A stretch of 64,000 nucleotides of DNA. It comes from Chersky-840 sp050011815 (lineage in GTDB: Bacteria; Actinomycetota; Acidimicrobiia; Acidimicrobiales; UBA8190). Shown here in pieces: positions 41,254 through 51,416 of the stretch. The stretch's first letter is position 1, and the number at the start of each line of letters is the position of its first letter. Both the position numbers and the translations under genes were made by a program. The DNA lies in contig JBEKIJ010000010.1 in the NCBI GenBank assembly GCA_050011815.1, positions 62,001 through 126,000 of the forward strand, read 5' to 3'. Under the pieces are notes generated by a model. That model was given only the letters and a program-made list of their open reading frames with translations, did no database searches and was not told the DNA's origin.

Positions 41254-42560
41254 TTAACACAAGCAACCTGTCCGTCGAACCGGATCAAGCCCAGTGAAGG
41301 CAGACCGTCACCAGGTCGAGCGCCTCCTCAAGTGGGCGATCGACTTTCCAGAGAGACGCTGGGCCGTCGAGTCGGCCAACGGACTCGGGTTCTTGTTGGC
41401 CCAGCAGCTCGTGGCTGCCGGCGAAGACGTCGTCGACGTCCCGCCCACCTTGGCGGCCCGGGTCCGGGTGCTCGGGTCGGGCAAGACCCAGAAGAACGAT
41501 CCCAACGACGCCTTGTCCACCGCCATCGCGGCGATGCGGGCCAAGAGACTGCGCAGCGTCGTGGCCGAGAACCACGGAGGCGTCTTGCGCCTGCTGGTGG
41601 ATCACCATCACGACCTGGGGTCGCTGCGCACCCAGGCCGTGTGTCGGCTCCATGCCCTGGTGCGGTGCTTAGTCCCTGGTGGGACGCCACTTCGGCTCTC
41701 GGCGGCCCGTGCTGGCGTCGTGCTGCGCAGTGTGCGACCGACGACCGCGGTCGATGCCGAGCGAAAGCGCATGGCCCTTGGTCATGTGGCTGACATCAGA
41801 CGCCTCGACGCCGAGATCGCCGCCTCCAAGGCCCGCATCGTCACCGCGGTGGCGGCATCGGGCACGACCGTGACCGAGCTCTATGGCGTGGGCCCGGTGG
41901 TGGCCGCCTTTCTCATCGGCCACAGCGGCGACATGGCCCGCTTCGCCAACAGGGATCACTACGCCTCGTATAACGCCACGGCACCCATCGAAGCCTCGAG
42001 CGGTCCGAGGGTGCGACACCGGCTCAACCCCCGGGGCAACCGACGCCTCAACCACGCCATCCACGTGATCGCCATCTGCCAGATCCGCCACCCGACCGAC
42101 GGGCGGAAGTACTTCGATCGCAAGGTGGCCGAGGGCAAGACCACCAAAGAAGCATTGCGCGCCCTCAAGCGCCAGATCTCGAACGGCGTGTATCGCCAGT
42201 TGGTCATCGATTCCGGCAGGTGACATAGCGGACCCGGGAGGGCAAGTAGGGGCGACTCCTATGGCCAGCGCGACCGGCTCACACCCTGATACCGGCTCTT
42301 CGGTTCGGCCACTTCCCGGATCCAGCACAACGATACGTGCGGCCGACGGCCGGTGCTCCAGCGCGCCCAAATTGCCCCTCTTGACAGAAAGAGGCTTCGC
42401 TACCGGAGTGCTTGATGGCGCCTCAGGCTGCTCAGTGTTGCCGGTTCTGCGCAACCGGGACTGTCAGAGCCACCTGGTGACACCGACCGATATCGCCGAC
42501 CCCATCGGCGCTGGATGGCTGGCCCTTCTTATTTTCCCAGGCCGATGAGGGTGAGGAGGT

Positions 42561-42583
42561 ACCGCCGGCCTTCGGGCCGGCGG
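42561..42583. terminator. Strong hairpin terminator
   Basis: ACCGCCGGCC, TTC, GGGCCGGCGGT form a perfect 10-bp stem followed by TTTCCCTT. It sits between the IS110 remnant and the FtsX-like gene, and may terminate either side. Confidence 0.75.
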
Positions 42584-42682
42584 TTTCCCTTCGAGCCCTC
42601 AGAACCGATCAGATTCGCGTGTCCAGACTTGCCAAAATCAGGCCGGACGCGTTTCTCAATGCCCGATCGCTGATCCACAGAC

Positions 42683-45118
42683 TCACTCTGTCCGCAATAC
42701 GCCGGCCGGTCGGGACTGCACGACACTGCGCGCCGGCCATAAGGCAACAACGATGGCGACCAGCAAGAAGACAGGAACGGCGAGGAGCACCACGGTCAAC
42801 CAGAACGGCGCCACATAGACCAACGGGACGCGATCGGCGACGCCGGCCCAGGCCCATCGGGCCACCACCACCCCCAACGGGAGGCCTATCGCCAGGCCGA
42901 CCGCCGCGATGACGATCGCCTGGGAGTACACGACCAGCCGGGTTCCCGCGCCGTCGAGGCCGATGGCCCGCAGCACGGCGAAGTCCCGGCGCCGCGACCG
43001 CCCCGAGACCACGAGAACATAGGCCAGGGCGGCGACGGCCAGGGCGCCCAGGCTGATGCCGAGCAGGTTGGGTAACAGCTCGACGTTCTGGAGATTGACC
43101 AACTCCAGCGGAATAGTCGGCGGGCTCACTTCCGATCCCAGTCGCGAGTCCATCCCGCCGAGTGCTTCGACGAAGCGGACGTCCGGATTCGAACCGGGGG
43201 GGAGGCTCTGGTACTGCTGCACGTATTCGGCATCAGCCAACGCAATGGACTCAGCCCCACCCGCGGCCGGAAAGCGGACTACCACCAGTTCGTCATAGGA
43301 GGCCGGCGAGTTGGGAGGCACCAGCGCGTCGAGGCCACGTGGGGTCAGCCACAGCCCCTCATCGAACTCCGAATGCACATCGGCCGGGAGTAGCACTTCA
43401 CCCACGATGTGCACACGGGCCCGGTGGGCAACGGTGACCCAGTTGCCGATGTGCACCCCGAGCAGTTCGGCCGTCCCGGGCCCGATATCGGCTTCATCGC
43501 CCGCGTGGGGAGGCCGCCCGCTCAGGGTGGTAAGCGAAATGGGAGGAGACTGCTTTCCGTCGTCGAGGACCGAATAGGCGGGAGCACCCACGCCATCGAT
43601 GTCGAGCACGTCGCGTCGAACCACAGCGAGTGCCGATCCCGGCGCGGCGTGGCGTACCTGGGCTAGCAGGTGCGGTGTCACGGAGGTGGGCGTCACTGCA
43701 TCGGGCGGCGGCGTCACCGTCATCCCCCAGCTCACCCCCACGAGCCGCGGATTGGCCAGTGTCGTACGGATGGCGTGGTCCACCGTCAGGGCACTGACGA
43801 CACCGATCACACCCACGATGGCACCCACCAGCGCGGGCAGCGTCGGGAGATTTGTGGCGCCCGACCCGCGTTCAAGGGCCATCTGGGCGCCGAGCCCGAC
43901 AGGCAGGGGTCCCCTGCGACGCAGCCAAGCGACAATGGCAGAGCTCCGTCGCTCCACGAGGCGAACCTCCCGGCGTGCCGTGAGCAGTCCCACGATCCAC
44001 GTAGCCGCCACGAGGATGAGGAGCGTCACCGCCAACCCGATGCCGAGCACGAGCCAGTCGGCATGGACACCAACATCAGGATCGATGTCGCGTGCCTCGC
44101 CGATGGGGAACAACGGCGAAAGAGCGACGGCACCCACGCCGGCCACCACCGCGGCGCCCACCACCGTGGGAATGTGCGAGAGCACCGCGGCCGTGGCCAC
44201 GTCACGCCTCGTCATTCCCATAGCCCGAAGCGCGCCTGCGTCCTGTCCGACGAGCGACGCGGACCGCAGGAGCACCTGGGCCACCAGCAGGCCGCCGGCC
44301 ACAGCAAGGGCGGCCGCGAGCATCGAGAGCGACAGACGCTCGACGGCCAGGGTCGTCGTAACCCGCCGGCTGGCGCTGTGCAGATCGAGCACGGGCACAC
44401 CCGGCGCCACCAGTGCGTTGGCGTCGCGGCGAAGTGCTGCCATGTCGGCCTCGCCGTGCCGGAGGCGGACCATGGCATTGTCAGCGAGGAACATGTCACT
44501 GCGGTAGTGGGCGATGACGCCCGGTGATACCAGCGCCCCCGGAGTGAAGAGGAACTCGTCGATGTCTTGCACGATGCCGGTGATGTGCAGGTCGACCTTG
44601 GCCCCATGCGCGGGACCGGAGGTGTCGGTCTGGTCAGGGGCATAAGCCGCGAAGGGGACTACGTCGCCAACCTTCAGGTGCTCCACCGCCGCCGCCTGCG
44701 CGTCGACCACCATCTCGTCGTCGGACCTGGGATCGAACATACGCCCCGACAGGACCACCGGCCGGTCCACCATGCCCAGCCACCGGCCATCGTGGGACCC
44801 GAAGAAGATGGCGGGCTGCCCATTGGATGTCCCGAACATCAGATCCCAGGGCGCCAATTGGGCCACTTCGGGCTGGCGTTCAAGAGAGGTCCAGCTGGGG
44901 TTGGCGACGCCGCTCTGGCTGGCGAACACCACCGCGTCCATGGCGTTGGTGGCCGTCTCCAGGCGGCTGAGTGCGGTGTCGGTGCGCCGGGAACCGGCGG
45001 CCGCTGCCATGGCCAGGGCCGAGGTGACCCCGGCCAGTAGGGCGAGGACGAGCAGCGACCGCCACCTTCGTCGCATGTCACCGCCGGCCCAGACGGCTGC
45101 GCCGCGCAATCTGCCCAC
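42683..45118 (-). CDS. FtsX-like ABC transporter permease
   Basis: 811 residues with the eight-plus-helix layout of MacB/FtsX permeases: an N-terminal helix (SLLVLALLAGVTSALAMAAA), a large periplasmic domain (MVVDAQAAAVEHLKVGDVVP), a central helix set with SLVGQDAGALRAMGMTRRDV, and a repeated C-terminal set with RDFAVLRAIGLDGAGTRLVV. The two RxxGMT/RAIGL motifs mark duplicated FtsX domains. Such proteins move lipids or peptides with an ATPase partner, but no ATPase gene is adjacent. Confidence 0.88.
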   Translation of the reverse strand: MGRLRGAAVWAGGDMRRRWRSLLVLALLAGVTSALAMAAAAGSRRTDTALSRLETATNAMDAVVFASQSGVANPSWTSLERQPEVAQLAPWDLMFGTSNGQPAIFFGSHDGRWLGMVDRPVVLSGRMFDPRSDDEMVVDAQAAAVEHLKVGDVVPFAAYAPDQTDTSGPAHGAKVDLHITGIVQDIDEFLFTPGALVSPGVIAHYRSDMFLADNAMVRLRHGEADMAALRRDANALVAPGVPVLDLHSASRRVTTTLAVERLSLSMLAAALAVAGGLLVAQVLLRSASLVGQDAGALRAMGMTRRDVATAAVLSHIPTVVGAAVVAGVGAVALSPLFPIGEARDIDPDVGVHADWLVLGIGLAVTLLILVAATWIVGLLTARREVRLVERRSSAIVAWLRRRGPLPVGLGAQMALERGSGATNLPTLPALVGAIVGVIGVVSALTVDHAIRTTLANPRLVGVSWGMTVTPPPDAVTPTSVTPHLLAQVRHAAPGSALAVVRRDVLDIDGVGAPAYSVLDDGKQSPPISLTTLSGRPPHAGDEADIGPGTAELLGVHIGNWVTVAHRARVHIVGEVLLPADVHSEFDEGLWLTPRGLDALVPPNSPASYDELVVVRFPAAGGAESIALADAEYVQQYQSLPPGSNPDVRFVEALGGMDSRLGSEVSPPTIPLELVNLQNVELLPNLLGISLGALAVAALAYVLVVSGRSRRRDFAVLRAIGLDGAGTRLVVYSQAIVIAAVGLAIGLPLGVVVARWAWAGVADRVPLVYVAPFWLTVVLLAVPVFLLVAIVVALWPARSVVQSRPAGVLRTE

Positions 45119-45514
45119 AGAGGCAAGGTAGGGGGCGAAGACCCTGGTAACAAGAGTGCTGTCACCGGTAGATCCGGGGTGTCACCACGAGTGTCGCCAG
45201 GTGGGGCGAGGCGGGGATTCAAGCCGAGCACCCTGCTCACCGTCGGCCTCGTCGTCGGGCTTCGCCATAGAGGCAAGCTCAATCTCACGAACAATCACAT
45301 GTCCGCTCGGCTGACACCCCCTCTTATCAGGGCTGATGCAGGATTCCGGGGTTGGAGTCGTCCAGCGCCCGACCGCTATCGCCAAAGCCGCGAATGCAGA
45401 TTCGGTCGCTGATCGGCCAGACCCGGTCTCTCCGGGTACGAGAGGCATCCCGAAGTCTGCGGCTCATAGAACTCCCCGGCGGCAGACCGCCCGACGAACC
45501 GATGCAATACGGGC
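45119..45514. other. Intergenic stretch without a clear gene
   Basis: About 400 bases of mixed composition. A weak antisense frame (45182-45448) has no coding character. No terminator or repeat was recognised. Confidence 0.4.
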
Positions 45515-46180
45515 TCAGCGATAGATGTTCACCGTATCTTGTAGTCCCAGGGTCGATGCCGGGGCGCGGCCGGTCGACACCAGGATGAAAGTCATGGCGT
45601 CGCCAGTGATCAGAGCACCGGCTCCCCCCGACACCGGGAATTCGTCCAGACCCTCTAGCTTCAAGGTGGCGGGTCCCCAGCCCTGGGTGGTGAGGACCTG
45701 CGCGATGTGCGACACCGAGGGCAGCAGGCCGTCACCGGCGACGGTCGACTGACCGAGCCCGGCTCGGATGTCGTCAGCGTGGAGGAATGTGTCGAACCAC
45801 AGCGACTCGAGACCGAAACCAAGGGTGGTCCCGTTGCCCTGGGGGCCCTCGGCATTCCAGGCGTCGTCGTCGAATGCCGCCACTAATGCACCAGCGGTCT
45901 CGGCCACGCCCTGCAACTCGTCGGCGAGCTCGCCGGGGGCCTTGCCGCGGCGCTCGTCGACCTGGCGCTGGGTCACCTCGGCGGTCCCCAGGCCCTCAAG
46001 GCGGAAGCTGGTCACGTCGGCAAGTTGCCCCACCACGTGACCGGCCACGTCGGCGACGCGCCAGCCCGCGCAGCGAGAAGGCGTCTCCCACTGTTCGTCC
46101 GACAGGCCGCGCAGCAGCTCGATGAAGCTCTGGTACTCGGCGGTCATCCCCGGCACGACGACGGTCCGGCTCAGCGTCAT
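45515..46180 (-). CDS. TIGR03083-family / DinB-like protein (mycothiol-type N-terminal domain)
   Basis: 221 residues from ATG 46180 (MTLSRTVVVPGMTAEYQSFI). Hallmarks are LRGLSDEQWETPSRCAGWRV and DVAGHVVGQLADV, with a His near residue 50 as metal ligand, and FDTFLHADDIRAGLG. The family is related to maleylpyruvate isomerase and DinB thiol transferases. Divergently transcribed from the TetR gene across a palindromic operator, so it is likely its target. Confidence 0.85.
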   Translation of the reverse strand: MTLSRTVVVPGMTAEYQSFIELLRGLSDEQWETPSRCAGWRVADVAGHVVGQLADVTSFRLEGLGTAEVTQRQVDERRGKAPGELADELQGVAETAGALVAAFDDDAWNAEGPQGNGTTLGFGLESLWFDTFLHADDIRAGLGQSTVAGDGLLPSVSHIAQVLTTQGWGPATLKLEGLDEFPVSGGAGALITGDAMTFILVSTGRAPASTLGLQDTVNIYR

Positions 46181-46213
46181 CTCCAACCCTCCTTGGTGCC
46201 CCGCACGCGATAA

Positions 46214-46250
46214 CGTGCAATTGGCATGTAACTTACATGCACCTTGCACG
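46214..46250. promoter_or_regulatory. 37-bp nested palindromic TetR operator
   Basis: CGTGCAA TTG GCATGTAA C TTACATGC ACC TTGCACG: inner arms GCATGTAA/TTACATGC and outer arms CGTGCAA/TTGCACG are both perfect. It lies between the divergent DinB-like gene and TetR, ending one base before the TetR ATG, so binding would block both. Confidence 0.8.
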
Positions 46251-46251
46251 T

Positions 46252-46872
46252 ATGGTCAAGAGGCAATCCCCCACACCACGCCGTCGCACGCAGACCGAGC
46301 GCTCCGAAGCGACGCGCTCGGCGCTGATGGCGTCGGGGCGCAAGCTGTTCGGGAGCAATGGGTACGGCCGCACGGCGCGTGAGGAGATCGTGGCCGACGC
46401 CGGGGTGACACGCGGGGCGCTGCAACACCATTTCGGCGACAAGCAGGGGCTCTTCCGGTCCGTCTACGAGGAGCTCGAACAAGAGCTCGTCGGATCCACG
46501 GCCCAGGCGGCGATGCAGGTGGGACACGAGCATCCGCTCGAGATGCTGCGGGCCGGGTGCCAGGCCTATCTCGACGCCATGCTGGATCCGGCGGTGCAGC
46601 GCATCTGCGCCGTTGATGGTCCGGCCGTGCTCCCAACTGACGTTCGAAGCGAGATCGCCGATCGGTACGCATTGGCGCTCGTACGCGAGGTCGTGCAGTC
46701 GGCGATGTCACAGGGGGAGATCCAACGAGCCCCCTTGGAACCGCTCACCCGCATGCTGCTCGCCAGCGTCATGGCGGCCGCCCAATACGTCGCCACGGCG
46801 GAGAACTCGACGAGCGCCCGTCGCGACGCCGGGAAGACCGTCGACGTGTTGCTGAGCAGCCTGACACCCTAG
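46252..46872 (+). CDS. TetR-family transcriptional regulator
   Basis: 206 residues from ATG 46252. The TetR helix-turn-helix is ALMASGRKLFGSNGYGRTAR, then EEIVADAGVTRGALQHHFGD. The ligand domain carries AQAAMQVGHEHPLEMLRAG and LTRMLLASVMAAAQYV. ATG follows directly on the operator, so a leaderless or autoregulated transcript is likely. Regulates the divergent DinB-like gene (inferred). Confidence 0.9.
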   Translation: MVKRQSPTPRRRTQTERSEATRSALMASGRKLFGSNGYGRTAREEIVADAGVTRGALQHHFGDKQGLFRSVYEELEQELVGSTAQAAMQVGHEHPLEMLRAGCQAYLDAMLDPAVQRICAVDGPAVLPTDVRSEIADRYALALVREVVQSAMSQGEIQRAPLEPLTRMLLASVMAAAQYVATAENSTSARRDAGKTVDVLLSSLTP

Positions 46873-47126
46873 GACCGGCCTTTGCGGCGAAGAGGGCGAG
46901 GGGCGCTGTGTCGCCACCCTTTGCCTCCCTCGGTCGCCGTCTTTCGCGCCGTCAACCCCGAGCGGAACTACCGCTTCCGAAGCCCCTGTCCTCGCCCTGG
47001 CGACACTCCTCGTCGGTAACGCCGTGCGATACTTCGGGATGCGCGCCTTCAATGCAGGTGCGGCGTCGGTCAGAATCTGGAGGGACAGTTCAGGATCGTC
47101 GAGTCGGACGGCGGAGACCGATCTGA

Positions 47127-48197
47127 TCAATGCGGCCGAATCTCCCTTACGGTGACGCCTGTGAAGGTTGCGGACACCCTTGGACCATACGTTCCGAACA
47201 CGAGCACCGGAACGTATCCGCCTACCTGCTGGTGGATCTGGTCCCCGATGGCTCCAACCTTGATTCCATCGACGTACCCGGCCAACTGGGTTGTCTCTGC
47301 ACCGGATGTCGAGGCGGTTATGACACACGTCAGCTGCAGTGATACCGCTGTCCCAAGAGGTGCGGTTGTGCCCGAAAGCAGCGTTTCGACGGCGCCGGGG
47401 ACCCGTGCCTCCTCGACGTACCACTGGCCGTCAGGGTATGTGACCAGTTGGTACACAAGCGAAGGAGAGATGCCGGAAGCGGATTGGCAACCGACGCCGA
47501 GAGAGACGTTCTCGTTTGGGTAATCGGTCGCGCCAGTCTCGATCGACATTCCACCTTGAGGAACTCCATACGGAGTCAAGAGGGCGTGGTGGACTCGTGT
47601 CCAACCCGTCACCCGGTACTGGCCGTTCGACAAGGTGATGTCCGTGTTGGCGTTCACTAAGCCAGTGTCCCAACCTTGGGAGGCTCCGAAGCTGCTCGCG
47701 TAGACGACCTTTCCGCTGTGTTGGCCGAATGAACCGGAAGGCCCGATCGTTGATCCGATCGGCGCCGAGGTGGTCGAACGTGTCGCCACTAGCGCAAGAC
47801 TGAGGATGATGATCGCGACGGCTTCCAGTATGGCGGCGCCGACGGCCAACCACAGTCCTACACGATGACTCTTGCCCGTGGGCGGCGCAATATACGTGCC
47901 GACAGGGCCCCATTGAGATGGAAAGGGAGCGTCAGAACTCGGGGGATGGACGTCTCTATCTGTGTATGTCGGAGCGGTCGGTTCGTGGGCCACCGCGCTC
48001 GGTTGAAAAGCGCCAAGAGGAGCGGCTTCGGGGACGCTGGGCGTAGTCCCAAATGGCGGATTGACGACTGCTGTTTCCACCGAAACGACGCCAAAGTCGG
48101 ACACATATTGCGTTAGAGCGGCGCCATCGTGATAACGGAGTTGATGTCGACCGGTCGGGTCCTGACCCCAACCCGCAGCGTTCCTACCATCGGTCAT
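47127..48197 (-). CDS. DUF2510 membrane-anchored secreted-type protein
   Basis: 356 residues from ATG 48197 (MTDGRNAAGWGQDPTGRHQL). A DUF2510 domain (GWGQDPTGRHQLRYHDGAAL) is followed by a disordered Pro-rich linker, a membrane helix (LWLAVGAAILEAVAIIILSL) and a beta-sandwich-like external domain (VYASSFGASQGWDTGLVNAN, ITLSNGQYRVTGWTRVHHAL, VSLQLTCVITAST). Its style matches actinobacterial surface-display proteins; ligand unknown. Confidence 0.8.
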   Translation of the reverse strand: MTDGRNAAGWGQDPTGRHQLRYHDGAALTQYVSDFGVVSVETAVVNPPFGTTPSVPEAAPLGAFQPSAVAHEPTAPTYTDRDVHPPSSDAPFPSQWGPVGTYIAPPTGKSHRVGLWLAVGAAILEAVAIIILSLALVATRSTTSAPIGSTIGPSGSFGQHSGKVVYASSFGASQGWDTGLVNANTDITLSNGQYRVTGWTRVHHALLTPYGVPQGGMSIETGATDYPNENVSLGVGCQSASGISPSLVYQLVTYPDGQWYVEEARVPGAVETLLSGTTAPLGTAVSLQLTCVITASTSGAETTQLAGYVDGIKVGAIGDQIHQQVGGYVPVLVFGTYGPRVSATFTGVTVREIRPH

Positions 48198-48404
48198 TTG
48201 CGTGTCCTCTCGGGCGCGCCGTCCTATGTGGCAATGATCGGCAAGGGAACGGACGGACTGAAGCCTCAGGCAGCCAGCTCGCCGCCCGCAATTGGCGGTT
48301 CCGTGGGCCTGATTCAGGCAGCCGACACCTCGGGCCCATGGTCGGGGGTCGCGTATCGACCGACGGGCTGCGAGAACCAGATGTAGCCGGTAGCGTGACG
48401 ACCG

Positions 48405-49340
48405 ATGCGTAGGTCCACGACCGGTCCATGGCCGAGCCTCCTGGCTGCCCTCACCTCGTTGCTGATCCTCGCTCTTTCCCCGACCGTGGCATCGGCCCAA
48501 ACGTCAGCCGGACCTCTTTATGGCGTCACCATCGACAACATCGGACAGATCAAGACCATCGTTTCGGCAGAGAGCAGGCTCCCCAACCGGCCAACGACTC
48601 GCGTCTACTTCGACGTCTCGGAGCCAGCGAGCTATTACCGGGTTGGGGTTTCCGACGTTGCCTCAGTGAGCAACGTGATGGGCGAGCTGCTTGACTCCAG
48701 TGATGCCACACGCATCACGACGAGCGCGTTCCAGACGCGTGTCGAGTCCTTCCTATCGACTCTCGGCTCAGCCGTCACTATCTGGGAGGTCGGCAACGAG
48801 GTCAACGGGAACTGGACAGGTCCGTACAGTGATGGGTCAGCAAAACTCACTGAGGCGTACGCCGATGTCGCTGCCCAAGGCGCGACCGCCGCCCTTACCC
48901 TCTACGCCAACGAATTTGGCCCCGACAACTGTGGCGACGGAGTTTCCGAGCTCACTCCTGCTCAGTATTCCGAGCAATACGTTCCGACCTCGGTGCGTGA
49001 TGGCCTCGCCTATGTCTTCGAGAGCTACTACCCGACCCAGTGTCAGAACACCTACCCCAGCAACACCCAGGTGGCGGCGGAGATGCGAGAGCTTCACGCC
49101 CTATACCCCAATGCCCTCCTCGGCTTCGGGGAGACCGGGCTCCCCCACCCTGCCACCAGGAGAACGCTGGCCACGGCCGAACGGGTGATGTCGTGGGCCT
49201 ACGACCTCAACCCCGGGCTTCCGTATTACGTGGGGGGCTACTTCTGGTGGTACGCACGACAAGACGCTTTTCGCCACAAGAAGCTGCTGGCGTCGCAGTT
49301 GGCGGCAGCTTTCCGCTCGGAGACGTTCGCGCTCCAATAG
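48405..49340 (+). CDS. Secreted glycoside-hydrolase-like TIM-barrel protein
   Basis: 311 residues with signal peptide LAALTSLLILALSPTVASAQ. The mature sequence has barrel-like motifs, notably VTIWEVGNEVNGNW with a likely acid/base Glu, FGFGETGLPHP-like LLGFGETGLPHP with a second Glu, and the end YVGGYFWWYARQDAF. These are clan-A-like features of secreted beta-glycosidases; the exact family is unclear. Secreted; likely acts on polysaccharide. Confidence 0.7.
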   Translation: MRRSTTGPWPSLLAALTSLLILALSPTVASAQTSAGPLYGVTIDNIGQIKTIVSAESRLPNRPTTRVYFDVSEPASYYRVGVSDVASVSNVMGELLDSSDATRITTSAFQTRVESFLSTLGSAVTIWEVGNEVNGNWTGPYSDGSAKLTEAYADVAAQGATAALTLYANEFGPDNCGDGVSELTPAQYSEQYVPTSVRDGLAYVFESYYPTQCQNTYPSNTQVAAEMRELHALYPNALLGFGETGLPHPATRRTLATAERVMSWAYDLNPGLPYYVGGYFWWYARQDAFRHKKLLASQLAAAFRSETFALQ

Positions 49341-49733
49341 GTCGGATCACCTGAGAACTCACTCCGACTCGTCCTTTCTCATCCAGAGCGGACGATGGGC
49401 GGCTTCTTATCCTCAACCGGTGTGATGTGACGGCACGTGCGCCTGGGCCGATGGAGACACGACACGCACAGGATCGGGCGGCGGGTTTGTATTGTCGCCC
49501 TCGGACTCCTCGGCAACGTGTGGAGTCCCCTCCAACGCCGGTGTCCGCCCACGCTTGCCGCCGAGGGCCCATTTTGATTGGCGGCCCACATGGCCACTCG
49601 TCTGTGAGGTCCGGAATGTGCGTTTTTAGTCGTAGACGGCCACTACAGTCCTTCGGCCGAACTGACGATATACAGCGAGCGGCGGGCTGCCATCGTCGCT
49701 CGCCGCGTGGTGAACGAGAGCCCGAGGAGTGTC
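49341..49733. other. Intergenic stretch upstream of the DUF4389 gene
   Basis: About 390 bases without a supported gene. It should contain the promoter of the DUF4389 gene. Nothing else was recognised. Confidence 0.4.
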
Positions 49734-51143
49734 GTGGTCACGACAGTTGAACCGATCAACTCGGAAGCGTCGAGCCCGGTCGAGATCTCTTTTGACACAC
49801 CGAGGCCACAGAGAAGGCTGACCGTCTTCTTCCGACTCATCCTCGTGATTCCCCAGATCTTCGTCCTCTTCTTTGTGGGCATTGCCGCAGCGGTGGTTCT
49901 GGTGATCGGATGGTTCGGCGCTCTCTTCACCGGCCGGTTGCCACAATTCGCTACTGAGTTCCTGACCGGCTATCTGCGCTGGACGACCCGGGTCCTCGCC
50001 TATCAATACCTACTCACCGATAAGTATCCACCCTTCGCCCTGGAGTCATCCGCGGAGTTTCCCGTTGACGTGATCGTCCGCACCGGTCGGATGAACCGCT
50101 GGGCCATTCTCTTCCGCTGCTTCCTGGCGATTCCGGGTTCCATCGCCGCGGCGTTGGTCTCGAGCGGCATGTACGTGTTCGGCATCGTGACGTGGGTCGC
50201 AACCCTGGTCAAGGGGGAGACGCCACGGACGATCTTTGAAGCGAACGCGGCCGCCATCCGCTATCTCGCTCGATTCAGTGGCTACTTCTACATGTTGACC
50301 TCGGTGTACCCAGCTCAGATCCTTGGAGATGCCGGCACAGTGGTCTCCGGGTGGCCACCACCTCTCCCTGGGTCACCCCCGGCTCCCACCCTGTCTCCTG
50401 CCTCGGGTTACGCCTCTCCATCTCCCGACAGACCGCCGTCGGTGTCATCGCTCGATTGGTTCTCGCCCCCAGCCGCCCAGGCGCAACAGGATGATCCTCC
50501 ACTAGCACCGCAATATCCTGCGCCAGCTTCTCAGTCGCCCGCCGGTGCGGCACCGCCGCCCCCCGTCGGTTACGGCCCGGGCTCCGGAGTCCACCTCGAT
50601 TCCCCGTGGCGCCTCGTGCTCTCTTCGGGAGCACGGAAGCTGGTCGTTGCTTTCTTCTTCCTCGGTATCCTCGGCTATGTGGCCTATTTCGCCGTCATCA
50701 TCCCGACGTTCCTGGGCGTGACGAATGCGACCACACAGAGCATCTCGGCGCAGAACCAAACGGTGAGTGCCTACGATGGGATCGCCCACCGTGTGCAGTC
50801 CTTCGTGACGGCCGGAACCGCATGCACACGTTCGACGGATGACGCCGACGCCCAAGTTCAATGTCTGGAGGCCAACGACGCAACGTTGGCGAGAGCGTTC
50901 GACACGTACACTCGCGCCCTGTCTAGGATCAGTTTCCCGTCCTCGGTGAGCGCTCAGGCAGCAGCAGCAGAGTCGGCGGCAATGCAGGCCGCTGAGTCGA
51001 TGTCTCACATAGCTACGGCCGGCAGTGGCCCTCAGAACTATCAGGCGGCTGTGGTCGGTTCGAATATCCAGTCGGTATTCAATCAAGTTGATACAACGTT
51101 CAATCAGCTCAACACGGCGCTGATTCGTCGGGTCGACCAGTGA
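49734..51143 (+). CDS. DUF4389 membrane protein
   Basis: 469 residues. GTG 49734 is chosen because AGGAG lies four bases before it; GTG 49707 is an alternative. Helices LTVFFRLILVIPQIFVLFFV and VLVIGWFGALFTGRLPQFAT, then WAILFRCFLAIPGSIAAALV, match DUF4389. A Pro/Ala-rich linker (~residues 210-290) precedes another helix (KLVVAFFFLGILGYVAYFAV) and a C-terminal helical domain. The family probably acts at the cell envelope; function unknown. Confidence 0.85.
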   Translation: MVTTVEPINSEASSPVEISFDTPRPQRRLTVFFRLILVIPQIFVLFFVGIAAAVVLVIGWFGALFTGRLPQFATEFLTGYLRWTTRVLAYQYLLTDKYPPFALESSAEFPVDVIVRTGRMNRWAILFRCFLAIPGSIAAALVSSGMYVFGIVTWVATLVKGETPRTIFEANAAAIRYLARFSGYFYMLTSVYPAQILGDAGTVVSGWPPPLPGSPPAPTLSPASGYASPSPDRPPSVSSLDWFSPPAAQAQQDDPPLAPQYPAPASQSPAGAAPPPPVGYGPGSGVHLDSPWRLVLSSGARKLVVAFFFLGILGYVAYFAVIIPTFLGVTNATTQSISAQNQTVSAYDGIAHRVQSFVTAGTACTRSTDDADAQVQCLEANDATLARAFDTYTRALSRISFPSSVSAQAAAAESAAMQAAESMSHIATAGSGPQNYQAAVVGSNIQSVFNQVDTTFNQLNTALIRRVDQ

Positions 51144-51416
51144 CGTTCAGTTCCCGGCTATCCCCTCCCGCGCAGCCGGACACGCAGAGGGCTTCCCACA
51201 AGTAGCGTTGCAGGCGAGCGATGGCCGTTCAAGGCCGTACTGGCGCTGCGTGGCGCCAAGTGGGCACGCCATCCAGCGATGCGGGCGCCACCGGGCCATC
51301 AAATGACAGCACGGGCGCGCCAATGGTCGGGCACGAGGCTCTTGCGCTTCACAGTGCAGGTCTTCGTTCGAGATGCTTGATACTCCATTCCACTAGCATC
51401 TTGTTACAATTCCGCC

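Larger units (their letters stand above)
40012..41293 (+). mobile_element. IS3-family insertion sequence
   Basis: 1282 bp with imperfect 25-bp terminal inverted repeats: the left TGGGCTTCCCCCGGTTTGAC and the right end reversed TGGGCTTGATCCGGTTCGAC share the same outer and inner parts. Flanked by a GTG target duplication (40009-40011 and 41294-41296). It carries orfA and orfB and is nested in the IS110 transposase gene, so it arrived after IS110. Confidence 0.92.
39922..42223 (+). pseudogene. IS110-family transposase, interrupted by an IS3 element
   Basis: The N-terminus (MVLIGIDPHKATHTAVAVD) ends at codon GTG 40009-40011 and the gene resumes at 41294 in the same frame once the inserted element and one GTG are removed. 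The RuvC-like DEDD residues are visible: Asp of IGIDPHK, Glu of AVESANGLG, Asp-x-x-Asp of KNDPNDA. The C-terminal Tnp domain contains YGVGPVVAAFLIG and APIEASSG, with the catalytic Ser region. The intact protein would have been about 340 residues. Interruption should inactivate it. Confidence 0.85.
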
